The notes: generated from the letters alone by a model not told the origin. DNA of 64,000 nt from Chitinophagales bacterium (GCA_019694955.1 JAIBAX010000004.1:97870-161869); one strand, 5' to 3'. Counted from the stretch's first letter, positions 1-10,037 are shown. A program made the numbers and translations.

Positions 1-2714
1 GGGCTACCTGTCATTGTTCCAGTAGACGTTATAGAAACCGATGTTACATAATCCAGATCGACCCTATTATTGGCATCTAATGCACTTACCGTTGGTGATG
101 GAGACATAGTAGCACTAACACCTGTATTAGTAGGCTGCTGTTGGAATGCTAATTTGGTTGCTGTAATTTCAATTCTGTTCCTATCATTGGCATTGCTAGC
201 GTCAGAAGAGGCGCCTCCACCATTTGCTGCTGCAAATGTAGAAGTACCCGCACCTGCTGTTACATTAGATACTGCAAAAACCAGTTTTGTATTATCAATT
301 ACTTGTGCCTCATCAAAAGAAACCCTTAAATGTATAATTGTTTCATTATTATCTGCTGCAGTAACATTCGCTCCTGACATACCTGAAAAAACCAATTCTG
401 TTCCTACTTTTGTTGCTGTAGCAATAACTGTTCCTCCTGTTGTAGTTAATATTGCCGTTTTTATTTGCACCAATTGATTTGCGCCCAAATGATCTTGAAC
501 GGTAAATTTAATGCCATTTAATACTGTACCCAAATTATCAGCATCGGTAAGTGTGCTGCCACCATCTCTGATCTTAAACTTCATGGGTATCATCTTTCCT
601 GTTATCGTGGAAGTACCATCTGTAAAGTTGATATAATTTATGTTGCTGTTAAACTCAGGTGAGCCTGTTGCATAATTGGTATTATCTGACACATCCGACA
701 AGTTGCTTGGTGTGCCTGTCCCTTGAATTGCAAAATCATAAACTGATTCATCTGCATCATTATTGTTTACTGTAATGGTAGCAGATTTTAACCCTGTTCC
801 GCTTGGGGTGAAACGGATTACAAAAGTGGTGCTTGATGCAGGTGCAACTGAAGCTGCTGGTGGAGTTAAAACGGTAAAATCGGTTGAACCAGTTATAACG
901 ACAGGCAATGAAATGGTTAATGTACCCGAACCTGTATTCTGTATCGTAAAAGTTCTATCAAAAGTACTTCCCCATGCTACACTGCCAAAATCTGTATGAT
1001 CTGTTGTTGTTGGTGTAGCATCACCATCTACGATATTGGTTGCATTTCCTTGAAGGTTGATTTCCGGATTCAATGCATTAACATTAAAAGTACTGCTATT
1101 GCCTGTGGCTGTTAACGCCCCAGATGTTCCAGACAAAACAAGTCCGGTTCCGGCAACGGTATGCACAATTCCTCCATAGGTAGCTACGCCTGAACTAGCC
1201 GCGACAACGATTGGGTCTCCGGTCATAGTTCCTGTTGAGGACAATGAAACATTCGCAGTATAACCTAAATCTCTATTATTGTTTGGGTCATTTGCACTAA
1301 TAGTTACTGATGGAGACATGGTGGCATTCTGATTGACGTTGGTGGGTTGTTGCACAAAGTTCAATTTTGTAGCTACAACTGCCACTGCATTATTGGTGCT
1401 TCCAGACTCAACAACTGTACCTGCGCCACTTTCGAATTGTGTAGAAGTCGTAGAACTGGCTGTTGTAAAATTTGTTCTATCAATTTTAAATGCGAAGTTT
1501 AGTCCATCAATTGTAGTAGGTAATGAGCCCCCTAAAGCGGTTTTTAGCCAAATTTTCAGTGTATATGTTTTGTCGGAACCATCTGTTACTTCTCCTAATG
1601 CTCCAGAACCTGTTGGAATACTTGCAAAGGTAATGGTGGTCGCCGCTACCGTACCTGTTAACGTATTTGTTCCATCACTCAATTCTGCCCCTTGGATGGC
1701 TTGTGTCCAGTCCGCAATATCATTTCCTGTACCTTGTGGAATAACAATTTGTGTTATTAAGGTTGGCAAGGCATCATTGCCACTAGTGGTATTGGCATCA
1801 TCCGTTACTTTGAAATCAAAATTCAGGATGGCATTTGTTTGTGGGGAAACGGCACCGGAAAGGGCGGTAGTAGTTGAAGGCAATGTTGCTGGTTCAGAAG
1901 CGGCGCCTGCGGTTACTCCGGAATAAGAAGAGGTTGGTACTACAGGAGCATAAATATCATCAAATATTGCATTATCAGAAGCTCCAGTGGAGTGGTTCCA
2001 AAAACCACCGAAATATTTCAAGTCATTACCTGTTGCCGTGTAGGTCGTATTGGATGTTGTTGAACCAATTTGTGTGGCAGTACTTCGAGGATCTGATTGA
2101 GGGAAAGCAGAAGCGTTGCTTTCAGCATACAAACTCCAATTGTCTGTACTTGGGTCATAAGTTACTTTAACGCTAATATATTCATTACCGTAGTCATTTC
2201 CTGAAATAATATTTGTAAAATCTGCATTTGCATTTGTTCCACCGGTAAAACGAGCTAACCTAATAGCATCAGTGGTGCCACTTTGACCAATAACAACAGC
2301 GTATCCGTTTCCGGTACTAGTTGCAGTTGTAGATTTACACAATACAAAACCAACGCCATAATTACCGGCATCAAATCCACTTGGGTCGGTTCTTGTATTT
2401 CTGAAATTAAATGCCCATGTAAGAGTATTTGAGTTGTTGGTAATACCGTTGGTTGTAATAGGACCGGTAAGTGCAGACAAATCTTGATAAACAAATTCAA
2501 TTCCTGCGGTGGTAGAACCCATTGTCAATCGGTTGCTGGCTATTCTTGCACCTGTAGCAACTGTTTCGATTTCGGTCCAACCGCCACCCACGCTATTATT
2601 GTCCGCACGGGTAAAATCGTCCACCAATACTGTTTGCGCATTAAGATTAACAGAAAACGCGCATAAAATGGGCAATGTTGTTTTTAAAAGAATACTGAGT
2701 AAATTTCTTTTCAT
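1..2714 (-). CDS. Large secreted surface protein, C-terminus beyond window (partial)
   Basis: An open frame of 904 codons runs from an ATG at 2714 to the window edge without a stop. It begins with a signal peptide ([20 protein letters not shown], ending near LNAQ). Residues about 20-200 start [17 protein letters not shown] and look like a jelly-roll/LamG-type module. Residues about 550-670 resemble an ASPM-SPD-2-Hydin (choice-of-anchor D) domain, with [12 protein letters not shown] and [16 protein letters not shown] module starting ATKLxFxQQPTN occurs twice, near residues 446 and 848. Composition is Thr/Asn/Gly rich, as in Bacteroidota adhesins. A T9SS sorting domain would be expected past the edge but cannot be seen. 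Function unknown; adhesion is an inference. Confidence 0.85.
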   Translation of the reverse strand, partial: MKRNLLSILLKTTLPILCAFSVNLNAQTVLVDDFTRADNNSVGGGWTEIETVATGARIASNRLTMGSTTAGIEFVYQDLSALTGPITTNGITNNSNTLTWAFNFRNTRTDPSGFDAGNYGVGFVLCKSTTATSTGNGYAVVIGQSGTTDAIRLARFTGGTNANADFTNIISGNDYGNEYISVKVTYDPSTDNWSLYAESNASAFPQSDPRSTATQIGSTTSNTTYTATGNDLKYFGGFWNHSTGASDNAIFDDIYAPVVPTSSYSGVTAGAASEPATLPSTTTALSGAVSPQTNAILNFDFKVTDDANTTSGNDALPTLITQIVIPQGTGNDIADWTQAIQGAELSDGTNTLTGTVAATTITFASIPTGSGALGEVTDGSDKTYTLKIWLKTALGGSLPTTIDGLNFAFKIDRTNFTTASSTTSTQFESGAGTVVESGSTNNAVAVVATKLNFVQQPTNVNQNATMSPSVTISANDPNNNRDLGYTANVSLSSTGTMTGDPIVVAASSGVATYGGIVHTVAGTGLVLSGTSGALTATGNSSTFNVNALNPEINLQGNATNIVDGDATPTTTDHTDFGSVAWGSTFDRTFTIQNTGSGTLTISLPVVITGSTDFTVLTPPAASVAPASSTTFVIRFTPSGTGLKSATITVNNNDADESVYDFAIQGTGTPSNLSDVSDNTNYATGSPEFNSNINYINFTDGTSTITGKMIPMKFKIRDGGSTLTDADNLGTVLNGIKFTVQDHLGANQLVQIKTAILTTTGGTVIATATKVGTELVFSGMSGANVTAADNNETIIHLRVSFDEAQVIDNTKLVFAVSNVTAGAGTSTFAAANGGGASSDASNANDRNRIEITATKLAFQQQPTNTGVSATMSPSPTVSALDANNRVDLDYVTSVSITSTGTMTGS

Positions 2715-3057
2715 AATATAAATGTATAGACGTTTGCAAAAATAAAATATAAAAATGGCCTAGCTATGAAGCCAATATTATTAAAATGCGTGGTTTTTGA
2801 AAAAATTATCATTATTTGATGTTTTTCAAAAATTGTGCAACAATAATATAATGTATTAAATAGTTGTAAAATTTAACCATGTAGTAAAATTAACAAGTAA
2901 AGATATTTAATATTTTTAAAAAAATCTACCCAAATTTTTCTAAACCATTAACAATTTTCAAATACACATGTGGATTAAATTGTTAGTTTTATTAAAAATA
3001 GGTCATTTTTGACCATTTATTTCTTTCTTTACAATCAATATCTGATTTTTGCACCCT
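2715..3057. other. AT-rich divergent intergenic region
   Basis: About 340 bases separate the divergent surface-protein and porin genes. I see no gene or RNA. A -7-like box (TATTTTTG on the minus strand, 2737-2744) lies 23 bases before the minus-strand ATG, without a well-spaced TTG at -33. TGATTTTTG at 3043-3051 may serve the porin. The rest is A/T runs. Confidence 0.4.
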
Positions 3058-4926
3058 GTGTTATTGAGAAAATATATCGGCATAGCTTTTTTGCTACTAC
3101 CATTCTTCTGTAATGGTCAATCTTCCTTAGGAATTGTTCCTAACCCGGTCTTTGACATCGAAACCAATTATACTACAGACCAAATGGTTTTAAAGGATGT
3201 TTCCGACACAAGCATTCAAGATATACATATTTATACACCGATACAAAAAGGACATTACCCGGCGCATTATCTCTCTAACCTAGGACATGCTTATAAATCA
3301 TTGGTTATCAACGATTGGAGACAGATTGGTTTTGACCCTGGGTTTCATCAGACGGATCGTTATTTTTTCTTTTCTGACAAAGTAAGGTATTATAGTACCA
3401 AAACGCCCTTTACACAACTTACTTACTCGTTTGGGCAAAAGAATGAAAATTATTTTGATGCTTCCCATTCGCAAAACATTACAAAAGAAATCAACCTTAC
3501 GCTAGATTATCGCAGATTAAATTCTGATGGCATCTTTGCGCAAAATGCCACCTCTTGTAATACCTTGTCTTTAGGTGGGTGGTATAGTTCCAAAAACGGG
3601 CGTTATGATGTGTTTGCAAATTTTTTACTCAATAATTACAAAATTCAGGAAAGCGGTGGATGGGCCTTGGACAATGTCTTCAAAGATGCTGCCTATAAAA
3701 GAGATAAATCTATCATTCCGGTAAAGTTACAAGAAGATGCTCAAAATTTGTGGAAACAGAAGGAAGTGCATTTTAAGCAATATTTTAATCCTTTTAAAAA
3801 CACCTTCTCTGACACTACTGTTGCTAAAGACTTTAAAGCAGCACGATATTTCACACATGACTTTACATGGCAAAAAAATAATCTAATATATACAGACCAA
3901 GAAGAAGACTCTACATTTTATTATGATTATTTTATTGATTCAACTGCTACTGAGGACAGAACAAATTATTCTAAAATTGGCAATAGATTTTCTTTTTTTG
4001 CTCAAAACGATACTGCCGCCAACCTCCACTTTGAATACCTCGCTTTTGTAGCGTATGAATTCTATAAATATCGACAAAATACCCTTTCGGAAAACGTTCA
4101 TCAGGTTTTTTTAGGCAGTGAAATAAAAACAGCCTTTTTGGACAATCGACTTTCCACCGCTTTGTCCGGGCAGGTGGCACTCACACCAAAATATTTTGGC
4201 GATTTTTTGATTACTACAAATAATACATTTCAACTTAAAGACACCAATAGCATCGCTTTTGGCGCAGTAATTAAATTAAGTTCGCCAACATATCGGGAGG
4301 AGCATTTTATGTCCAATCATTATAGATGGAATAATGATTTCAAAAAGATATTCACCACTACCCTATTTGCCTCTTGGGAACAACCTAAATGGCTATTATC
4401 TACTGAAGTAAGAACCCATCTTATTCAGCATTTCATCTATTATGATACGATTTCACAGCCACATCAATATGATGCGCCGATATGGCAAATTCAGCTACAG
4501 GCAAGAAAAGATTTTGATTGGAGGATGTTCCATTTGGGCATAATGGGTGTGGTTCAGTACAATACCGGAAAAGAAGTATTGCGTTTGCCTAATTTTTGGG
4601 GAAGAACTACCCTATACTATCAAGGAGGATTTATTAAAGGAAAACTACATGCACAATTGGGTTTTGACGTAACATATAACACCAATTATCGGGGCGATGC
4701 CTATAATCCGGCATTGATGAGTTTTTATCTTCAGGATAAGGAAAAACTTACATTTTATCCGGTCTTAGATGTTTTCTTTAATATTCATATTAAGAGAGCC
4801 CGCTTATTTTTTCTGTATCAACATGTAAACTCCGGCATGTTTCAAGGTGGATATTATACGGCACCGGATTATGCTATGCCAGATAGGAATATCAAGACTG
4901 GTGTAGTATGGCAGTTTTTCGATTAA
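3058..4926 (+). CDS. Putative outer-membrane porin (Porin_10-like)
   Basis: This is a roughly 620-residue outer-membrane beta-barrel candidate. A signal peptide (RKYIGIAFLLLPFFCNGQ) is followed by alternating aromatic/polar strands and an aromatic C-terminal end (WQFFD). The stretch with YFFFSDKVRYYSTKTPFTQL and LTLDYRRLNSDGIF resembles the Bacteroidota putative porin family (Pfam Porin_10). There is no ATG. A stop at 3043-3045 leaves TTG 3049, GTG 3058 or TTG 3064. I prefer GTG 3058, because TTG 3049 sits in a likely -7 box. Substrate unknown. Confidence 0.8.
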   Translation: MLLRKYIGIAFLLLPFFCNGQSSLGIVPNPVFDIETNYTTDQMVLKDVSDTSIQDIHIYTPIQKGHYPAHYLSNLGHAYKSLVINDWRQIGFDPGFHQTDRYFFFSDKVRYYSTKTPFTQLTYSFGQKNENYFDASHSQNITKEINLTLDYRRLNSDGIFAQNATSCNTLSLGGWYSSKNGRYDVFANFLLNNYKIQESGGWALDNVFKDAAYKRDKSIIPVKLQEDAQNLWKQKEVHFKQYFNPFKNTFSDTTVAKDFKAARYFTHDFTWQKNNLIYTDQEEDSTFYYDYFIDSTATEDRTNYSKIGNRFSFFAQNDTAANLHFEYLAFVAYEFYKYRQNTLSENVHQVFLGSEIKTAFLDNRLSTALSGQVALTPKYFGDFLITTNNTFQLKDTNSIAFGAVIKLSSPTYREEHFMSNHYRWNNDFKKIFTTTLFASWEQPKWLLSTEVRTHLIQHFIYYDTISQPHQYDAPIWQIQLQARKDFDWRMFHLGIMGVVQYNTGKEVLRLPNFWGRTTLYYQGGFIKGKLHAQLGFDVTYNTNYRGDAYNPALMSFYLQDKEKLTFYPVLDVFFNIHIKRARLFFLYQHVNSGMFQGGYYTAPDYAMPDRNIKTGVVWQFFD

Positions 4927-5005
4927 CCTCGGAGGTTGACGGCAAAAAAGTTGTTATTAACAATAGAATCGTTGATTATCAATTCATATCAACCTCGGAG
5001 GTTGA
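4924..5005. repeat. Two copies of palindrome AACCTCGGAGGTT
   Basis: AACCTCGGAGGTT occurs at 4925-4937, overlapping the porin stop codon, and again at 4991-5003. The second is extended to 8-base arms TCAACCTC/GAGGTTGA around one base. The start-to-start spacing is 66 bases. No T tract follows, so simple terminators are unlikely. They resemble the longer palindrome at 45205. Confidence 0.6.
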
Positions 5006-5055
5006 TAAAACTTAATACGTTCTTTTTGAGAAAAGTTTTAGTTTTGTTCAGTATA

Positions 5056-5137
5056 TGCGTGAGGGATAGAAACGGAAAGCGCGCTTGCAGTGGATAGCCC
5101 GACCCAAGCGTTAGCGCAGGGACACGCCCAAAATATC
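5056..5137 (+). other. GC-rich structured element upstream of metZ
   Basis: A block much richer in GC than its surroundings sits in the 231-base gap before metZ. It contains GGATAG twice and foldable segments such as CCCAAGCG...CGCAGGG and GCCC...GGGACACG. It could be a dispersed structured intergenic repeat or a 5' leader RNA of metZ. I cannot match it to a named riboswitch. Confidence 0.35.
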
Positions 5138-5157
5138 GTTTAATAAAAAAAAGAAAT

Positions 5158-6321
5158 ATGCAATTTGAGACCAAAGCCATTAGGCTTCAACATGAGCGTG
5201 GACACCGGGAGCATTCAGTTCCTTTGTATCTAACATCGAGTTTCATCTTTGAAGACGCTGAACAAGCTCGGGCACTTTTCGCCGATGAAGTAGAAGGAAA
5301 TATATACAGCCGCTTCAGCAATCCGAATGTGAATGAGTTTGTAGGAAAGATGTGTGTATTAGAAGGTTGTGAAGATGGTTTTGGCACCGCTTCGGGCATG
5401 GCGGCAGTTTTTTCGAGCATGATGCCCTTTTTGAAACAGGGCGACCATGTGTTGGCATCGAGTGCACTTTTTGCGTCTTCCACGAGAATCATGAATGATT
5501 TTTTGCCGAAATGGGGAATTTCTGTTTCTTATTTCGACATCCAGCAACCGGAAACTTGGGAGGGGATGATTCAGGAAAATACAAAGATGATTTTTGCAGA
5601 AACGCCATCAAATCCGGGATTGGTGCTGATTGATTTGCAGTTTCTTTGTGATTTAGGTAAAAAACACGGTATTTTAGTAAATATCGACAATTGCTTTGCT
5701 ACGCCATATCTTCAAACGCCGTTTTCATTTGGTGCGGATATCGTTACCCACAGTGCTACCAAGTTCATCGATGGACAAGGCAGGGTTGTTGGCGGCATTG
5801 TTTTAGGAAGCAAAGAAATTATTAAAGAAGTGCGTGCTTTCTGTCGTCAAACGGGGCCGTCGCTATCGCCTTTCAATGCTTGGGTGTTGAGTAAAAGTTT
5901 AGAAACCTTGCATGTTCGTATGGACAGGCATTGCGAAAACGCTTTGAAGTTAGCACAATGGTTGGAGCAACATCCGGAAATTGTGCAGGTAAATTATCCT
6001 TTTTTACCCTCCCATCCGCAGTATGCATTAGCAAAAAAACAAATGAAATTGGGTGGCGGTGTAGTAACTTTTGAAGTAAAAGGTGGTTATGAGCGAGGAA
6101 AGAAGTTCCTGAATAGCCTGAAGATGTTCAGTCATTCTGCGAATTTGGGTGACACTAGAACGATTGCCACACATCCTGCCTCTACTACCCATTCGAAGAT
6201 CGCTGAGGCAGTGAGAGAAGCGGCAGGGATTTTTGGTGGAACGGTACGTGTATCTGTCGGTTTAGAACATATAGATGATATTTTTGCAGACATTGAACAG
6301 GCGCTACAAGTTTCAAAATAG
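5158..6321 (+). CDS. metZ: O-succinylhomoserine sulfhydrylase (PLP, Cys/Met metabolism family)
   Basis: This is a 387-residue fold-type I PLP enzyme of the Cys/Met metabolism family. The PLP lysine is K202 in HSATKFIDGQG. Other family signatures are YSRFSNPNV near the N-terminus, ASGMAAVFSSMM, the ETPSNPGL motif, and SHSANLGDTRTIATHPASTTH in the substrate pocket. The HSATKFIDGQGR version and the length fit MetZ, which makes homocysteine from O-succinylhomoserine and sulfide, better than cystathionine gamma-synthase. Cystathionine lyase or O-acetylhomoserine use cannot be excluded. The next gene starts 2 bases after the stop. The start ATG follows an A-rich stretch without Shine-Dalgarno. Confidence 0.88.
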   Translation: MQFETKAIRLQHERGHREHSVPLYLTSSFIFEDAEQARALFADEVEGNIYSRFSNPNVNEFVGKMCVLEGCEDGFGTASGMAAVFSSMMPFLKQGDHVLASSALFASSTRIMNDFLPKWGISVSYFDIQQPETWEGMIQENTKMIFAETPSNPGLVLIDLQFLCDLGKKHGILVNIDNCFATPYLQTPFSFGADIVTHSATKFIDGQGRVVGGIVLGSKEIIKEVRAFCRQTGPSLSPFNAWVLSKSLETLHVRMDRHCENALKLAQWLEQHPEIVQVNYPFLPSHPQYALAKKQMKLGGGVVTFEVKGGYERGKKFLNSLKMFSHSANLGDTRTIATHPASTTHSKIAEAVREAAGIFGGTVRVSVGLEHIDDIFADIEQALQVSK

Positions 6322-6323
6322 AG

Positions 6324-7766
6324 ATGCCTACCCGTTTTAGATATTTAAAATGGATAACCGTAATATTTCTCTTTGTTGAGATTATTTCTACTTGTTATAT
6401 TTATTCAAAGAAGCGTTTAGATGGTGATATTGCCACCATTGTATTGCCAATTGGAAGCAATCAGGAAGTTTTAAAGGATCCCTTTGGACTACAGGCTGCT
6501 ATTCATCATAAAAAATATAGTGGCCCCAATCGGTGGTTTTGTCATCAGTCGATGCGGGTGCTTTTCATTCAGGTGGCAAATACTTATAATCTATTTATTA
6601 AGGATAAGGTATTGAGCATTTACTTGGCAAACATGACGGGATACTTAGTTGCACATTTACTCCTATTTTTCGCTTTATTTTTATATGCCTCCGTTCTTAC
6701 AAAAAAGCTGAATATTAATGCCTTATTTGTAATAATAACCATCATCCCCTTTTTTCATGGTAGTATATTCAGCAAATGGTTTATGCTTGTTGACAATAGT
6801 GTGACATATACTATTTTTTATACTTTTCCTTTGGCAATTGCCCTGCTATATTTCTATCCTTTTTATAAATCCATTGTATTAAAACAACTGTTTTGGCGTC
6901 CCTATCATTGGTTGGGATGGATATTTTTAGCTTATATTGTAGCCTTTTCGTCTCCCTTTAATCCGGTTATTGGAATCTTGGTTTCTGTGGGAATATTCTT
7001 GTTCTATTGGCGAGAGAACTTCTCAAGACAAAGCATCAATAATTTTCCCTTACGTATTTTGAAAAGTCTAATGCAGATTCCACCGCATTATTTTATATTT
7101 TTATTTCTATTTTCTTTGATGTGTTTATATGCGATATATGTTGGCACATTCAACATTGAAAATGTGACCATGCCTCTGAATGAGCGGTATAAGATTTTTT
7201 TTCAGTTTTTGCCTTCTTATTTCATTTCCGTACCCTTTCTCGTGGTTGCATTTACAACTCTTTATGCACTTGAAATCAGTAGTTGGGAAAATTTGTTAGA
7301 AGAGCAACGACGCCAAATCAAAATGCTTTGCTTTTTAATCATCATCATGTTAGTATATGTATTCCTCATTCCTTTTGGTGGTTATAGGAGTTATAGACCT
7401 GAAATATTGCGTGGTGATATCACGATGCCACTGACGGTTGTTTTGGTTATCATTTGTTCTACCAGTATGCTGTTTAGTTGGGAGAATTTTAAAAGTAAAC
7501 CATCGAAAAAATATCTGGCGACCTTATTATTTACAGGAGTTCTCTTTTGGAGTCCGGATAAATTTAATATATCAAATAACAAAAAACAGAAGGAATATCT
7601 GTACAAATTGAGTCAACACGTAGGAAAGGAGCCTTTGTTACTGCCAAAAGATGAAACGATTATTAGTTGGTCAACTTTTGACACGCCGGAACAGGGATAT
7701 TATATTTCAAAATTTCTCGAAGAACGTGGTATTACGAAGGGGTTTGTTCCTTTCTATCAGCAGTGA
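6324..7766 (+). CDS. Polytopic membrane protein of unknown function
   Basis: This 480-residue protein starts 2 bases after metZ, so the two are probably co-transcribed. I count about ten hydrophobic segments, beginning with WITVIFLFVEIISTCYIY. A polar stretch follows the first segment (about residues 30-80), and a short C-terminal polar tail ends in GITKGFVPFYQQ. The layout is like GT-C-type or other lipid-linked sugar membrane enzymes, but I see no diagnostic motif. I do not recognise the family. Nothing in it suggests a methionine role, so the pairing with metZ is unexplained. Confidence 0.7.
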   Translation: MPTRFRYLKWITVIFLFVEIISTCYIYSKKRLDGDIATIVLPIGSNQEVLKDPFGLQAAIHHKKYSGPNRWFCHQSMRVLFIQVANTYNLFIKDKVLSIYLANMTGYLVAHLLLFFALFLYASVLTKKLNINALFVIITIIPFFHGSIFSKWFMLVDNSVTYTIFYTFPLAIALLYFYPFYKSIVLKQLFWRPYHWLGWIFLAYIVAFSSPFNPVIGILVSVGIFLFYWRENFSRQSINNFPLRILKSLMQIPPHYFIFLFLFSLMCLYAIYVGTFNIENVTMPLNERYKIFFQFLPSYFISVPFLVVAFTTLYALEISSWENLLEEQRRQIKMLCFLIIIMLVYVFLIPFGGYRSYRPEILRGDITMPLTVVLVIICSTSMLFSWENFKSKPSKKYLATLLFTGVLFWSPDKFNISNNKKQKEYLYKLSQHVGKEPLLLPKDETIISWSTFDTPEQGYYISKFLEERGITKGFVPFYQQ

Positions 7767-8040
7767 TATTTGGTTTCTTTCGTAAAATAGTTACTAAAAA
7801 ATTGCATGGGTATGAATAGGAGATTCCTGATGTTCGTGTCTCCACGAACATCGACATCAACCATAAATATCAGTGTTTGTATTCAAAACATGATGCTTCC
7901 AACGCCGTTGGTGTAGACACGAACAACCTAAATCGTTGTCGAATTCATATTAAATATATTCTATTCTTATAATTGTACAAACAACCAAAATATTCTACCT
8001 CTAATAGGTTTTTGGAAACCTGTCAAATGTATGCAATTTG
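7767..8040. repeat. Intergenic region with hairpin repeats (GTG-TCTC-CAC type)
   Basis: This gap lies between two convergent genes. It holds a perfect 10-bp hairpin at 7829-7852 (GATGTTCGTG, loop TCTC, CACGAACATC) and an imperfect relative at 7907-7924 with loop TAGA. A third inverted repeat, AGGTTT/AAACCT, lies near 8007-8022. The first two match the hairpin family seen at 17334, 20517 and 51806. No gene is evident. Confidence 0.6.
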
Positions 8041-9876
8041 TTATTGAAAATTCAGCCACCATTTCCATTCCATGAGTCGGTATTGTTTGTAGGCTTTGAG
8101 CAAGACATGAGGGTTATTATCGACGAAATATTTTTGTTGATCGTATAAATGGAAAGCTTCGGGGTCTTTAGGTTTATAGCCGTTGTGGTATCTTTCGTCA
8201 TTGATAAGAATTAGAATAGGCTTTTCGTTGAGGCGCATGGCTATGCTTCTGTCTACTTTGCTATATGCTACCATTTCGAGTAGAACCTTTGCATGTTCTC
8301 TGGGAACACGCGGCATCTTGCTACTCATCAATGGCAAATGGGTGAGGTAGGAAGCTTGAAAAGCCATTCTACACTGGAAGTCATCGGGATCCACCATATA
8401 GTCAAAATCCTCACACATACCATGGAAGTATGGAATGGGTAAAATTGCTTGATACTTTGAGACATCTATTCCTTTGAAGAGTTCATTCATATCGGCCATT
8501 TCTTCCTGATTGGTGAAGAGGTTGGTATGAGTTGTTGGTCGACTCCACAATAACGTAGTAGTTAAATCGCCCAACATTAAAAATGACAACCCGTAGAGCA
8601 TTCCTTTTTGCCATTTTAAGGCAGATTTCTTGATCAAAAATCCGACAAAACAAATCATGGTGATATTAAATGTCCAGAAGAAATACCAGCCAAAGCGGCT
8701 CAAACAACGGAAATGGGTGATTTTGTCTGTCAATTTATGTATGTAAAAGAATGGATTTAAGATATTGGTAAATTTAATGTCTTTGGCAGTGATGAGTGCA
8801 CGTTCGCCAATGGCTATATTCAACATCATTAAGCCAGCAAAAAAGAATATTATCCAAAATGACGCAATTTGCCAGTTTTTCTTCTTTTTAAAATAAAAGA
8901 AAACAGGCACTAATAAGGAAGCATATAGAGCAAATGCGCCTAGATAGGCAAAGGTTTCATACTCATAACCGATGGTACTCTTATAATTATAGATGAAAGG
9001 AATCTTAAACCAATCGTTTCGCATGAATATATTTTCAAGGCGCCATTTCCAGTTTATCCAATCATAACCGTCAGATTTTTCCGGACGCAACTCATAGAAC
9101 CCGTCTAATGTGCTGATCATAAATAAAAAGAGAAAAAATATCAGCAAACTCCATCCGGAATGAGTCAAGAAGGCTTTAAAAGAGGATTTTGTTCTTTTCA
9201 CCACCCAATAAAAAAACCAGAAGAAACCTAAGAAGGTAAGATTTATGGCTAAATAATACATATGGAAGAGCGGCGAAATAAACAACGCCGGAATTTGCCA
9301 AAGTATCCACCTATGGAAAGAAGTGAAATCACCTTTCTCCAATGCTTTGTATTGTTTAATAGTGAAATACAATTGCAACACCAGTAACCATGAATATCCT
9401 AGATTAAAATGAAAAGTAATCCGGATAAACTGCGGATTGATCCATGGCAATGCCAATGCTCCAATAAATATGAGGAATTTATTATCGGTGAGTTCAGATA
9501 ACACCCAATAGGTAAGGATGCCACAAAGGATAAAATTAGAAAGAAATAAATAGTGGTGAATAGCGAAAGCATGCGGTTGTAAATCAATGATTCCCGACTG
9601 TTGTATCCCACGAAGGAGCATGCAATAAATGGGTGTATTATCAGGGTAAAAGACATACTCTCCAAAGGGATAGTTCATCATGCTATAATGGAAGAGATCG
9701 TTGGGTTGGTCGTAAAATATATAAGAATACCAACAGAAAAGGCTTTTGAGTCCGTCCCATTGATTGTCGAAAATATATTCGGAAGGATGAAAGATATACT
9801 TTGGGTAGGCAATGAGGATAAATACTATTTGTAATAGCCCCACCAATAGCCATTCTTGCCGTTTAGAAAGATTCAT
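8041..9876 (-). CDS. Polytopic membrane protein with C-terminal extracytoplasmic domain
   Basis: This 611-residue protein has 10-12 hydrophobic segments over residues 1-450. A soluble tail of about 130 residues (ISKYQAIL-like region through YRLMEWKWW) follows. Aromatic-rich loops after helix 1 (YDQPNDLFHYSMMNYPFGEY) recall GT-C fold glycosyltransferases and YfhO-like proteins, whose first external loop carries an acidic site. I can name only the general architecture, so the activity is not assigned. It is divergent from the tRNA-Phe promoter 33 bases upstream and convergent with the other membrane protein ending at 7766. Confidence 0.65.
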   Translation of the reverse strand: MNLSKRQEWLLVGLLQIVFILIAYPKYIFHPSEYIFDNQWDGLKSLFCWYSYIFYDQPNDLFHYSMMNYPFGEYVFYPDNTPIYCMLLRGIQQSGIIDLQPHAFAIHHYLFLSNFILCGILTYWVLSELTDNKFLIFIGALALPWINPQFIRITFHFNLGYSWLLVLQLYFTIKQYKALEKGDFTSFHRWILWQIPALFISPLFHMYYLAINLTFLGFFWFFYWVVKRTKSSFKAFLTHSGWSLLIFFLFLFMISTLDGFYELRPEKSDGYDWINWKWRLENIFMRNDWFKIPFIYNYKSTIGYEYETFAYLGAFALYASLLVPVFFYFKKKKNWQIASFWIIFFFAGLMMLNIAIGERALITAKDIKFTNILNPFFYIHKLTDKITHFRCLSRFGWYFFWTFNITMICFVGFLIKKSALKWQKGMLYGLSFLMLGDLTTTLLWSRPTTHTNLFTNQEEMADMNELFKGIDVSKYQAILPIPYFHGMCEDFDYMVDPDDFQCRMAFQASYLTHLPLMSSKMPRVPREHAKVLLEMVAYSKVDRSIAMRLNEKPILILINDERYHNGYKPKDPEAFHLYDQQKYFVDNNPHVLLKAYKQYRLMEWKWWLNFQ

Positions 9877-9909
9877 CGTGACGAAGATACATATTTTTGG
9901 TTGTAGGTA

Positions 9910-9939
9910 TTGGAAAAATGAAAAAAAGGACTACTTTTG
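9910..9939 (+). promoter_or_regulatory. Bacteroidota-type promoter of tRNA-Phe
   Basis: TTG at 9910-9912, 19 bases, then TACTTTTG at 9932-9939 matches the TTG(-33)/TAnnTTTG(-7) consensus exactly. Transcription should begin near 9945, about 20 bases before the tRNA. Confidence 0.75.
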
Positions 9940-9964
9940 CAGTCCCGTTTGTAAAAACGAAGTC

Positions 9965-10037
9965 GGTGCGGTAGCTCAGTCGGTAGAGCAATGGACTGAA
10001 AATCCATGTGTCGGCGGTTCGATCCCGCCCCACACCA
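9965..10037 (+). tRNA. tRNA-Phe (GAA)
   Basis: A full cloverleaf is present. The D stem is GCTC/GAGC, the anticodon stem ATGGA/TCCAT with loop CTGAAAA (anticodon GAA), and the T stem GGCGG/CCGCC with loop TTCGATC. The acceptor is GGTGCGG/CCACACC with discriminator A and no encoded CCA. Position 5-68 is a C-A mismatch in the acceptor stem. A promoter and terminator flank it, and a decayed 3' half copy lies 370 bases downstream. Confidence 0.95.

Noticed and set aside
70..2170. Several plus-strand ORFs (70-477, 763-999, 1333-1926, 1874-2170)
   Set aside because: They are antisense to the continuous minus-strand surface-protein frame, which has a signal peptide and recognisable domains.
4924..5005. 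Possible CRISPR repeats
   Set aside because: Only two 13-base palindromes, no regular array, no cas genes anywhere in the window.
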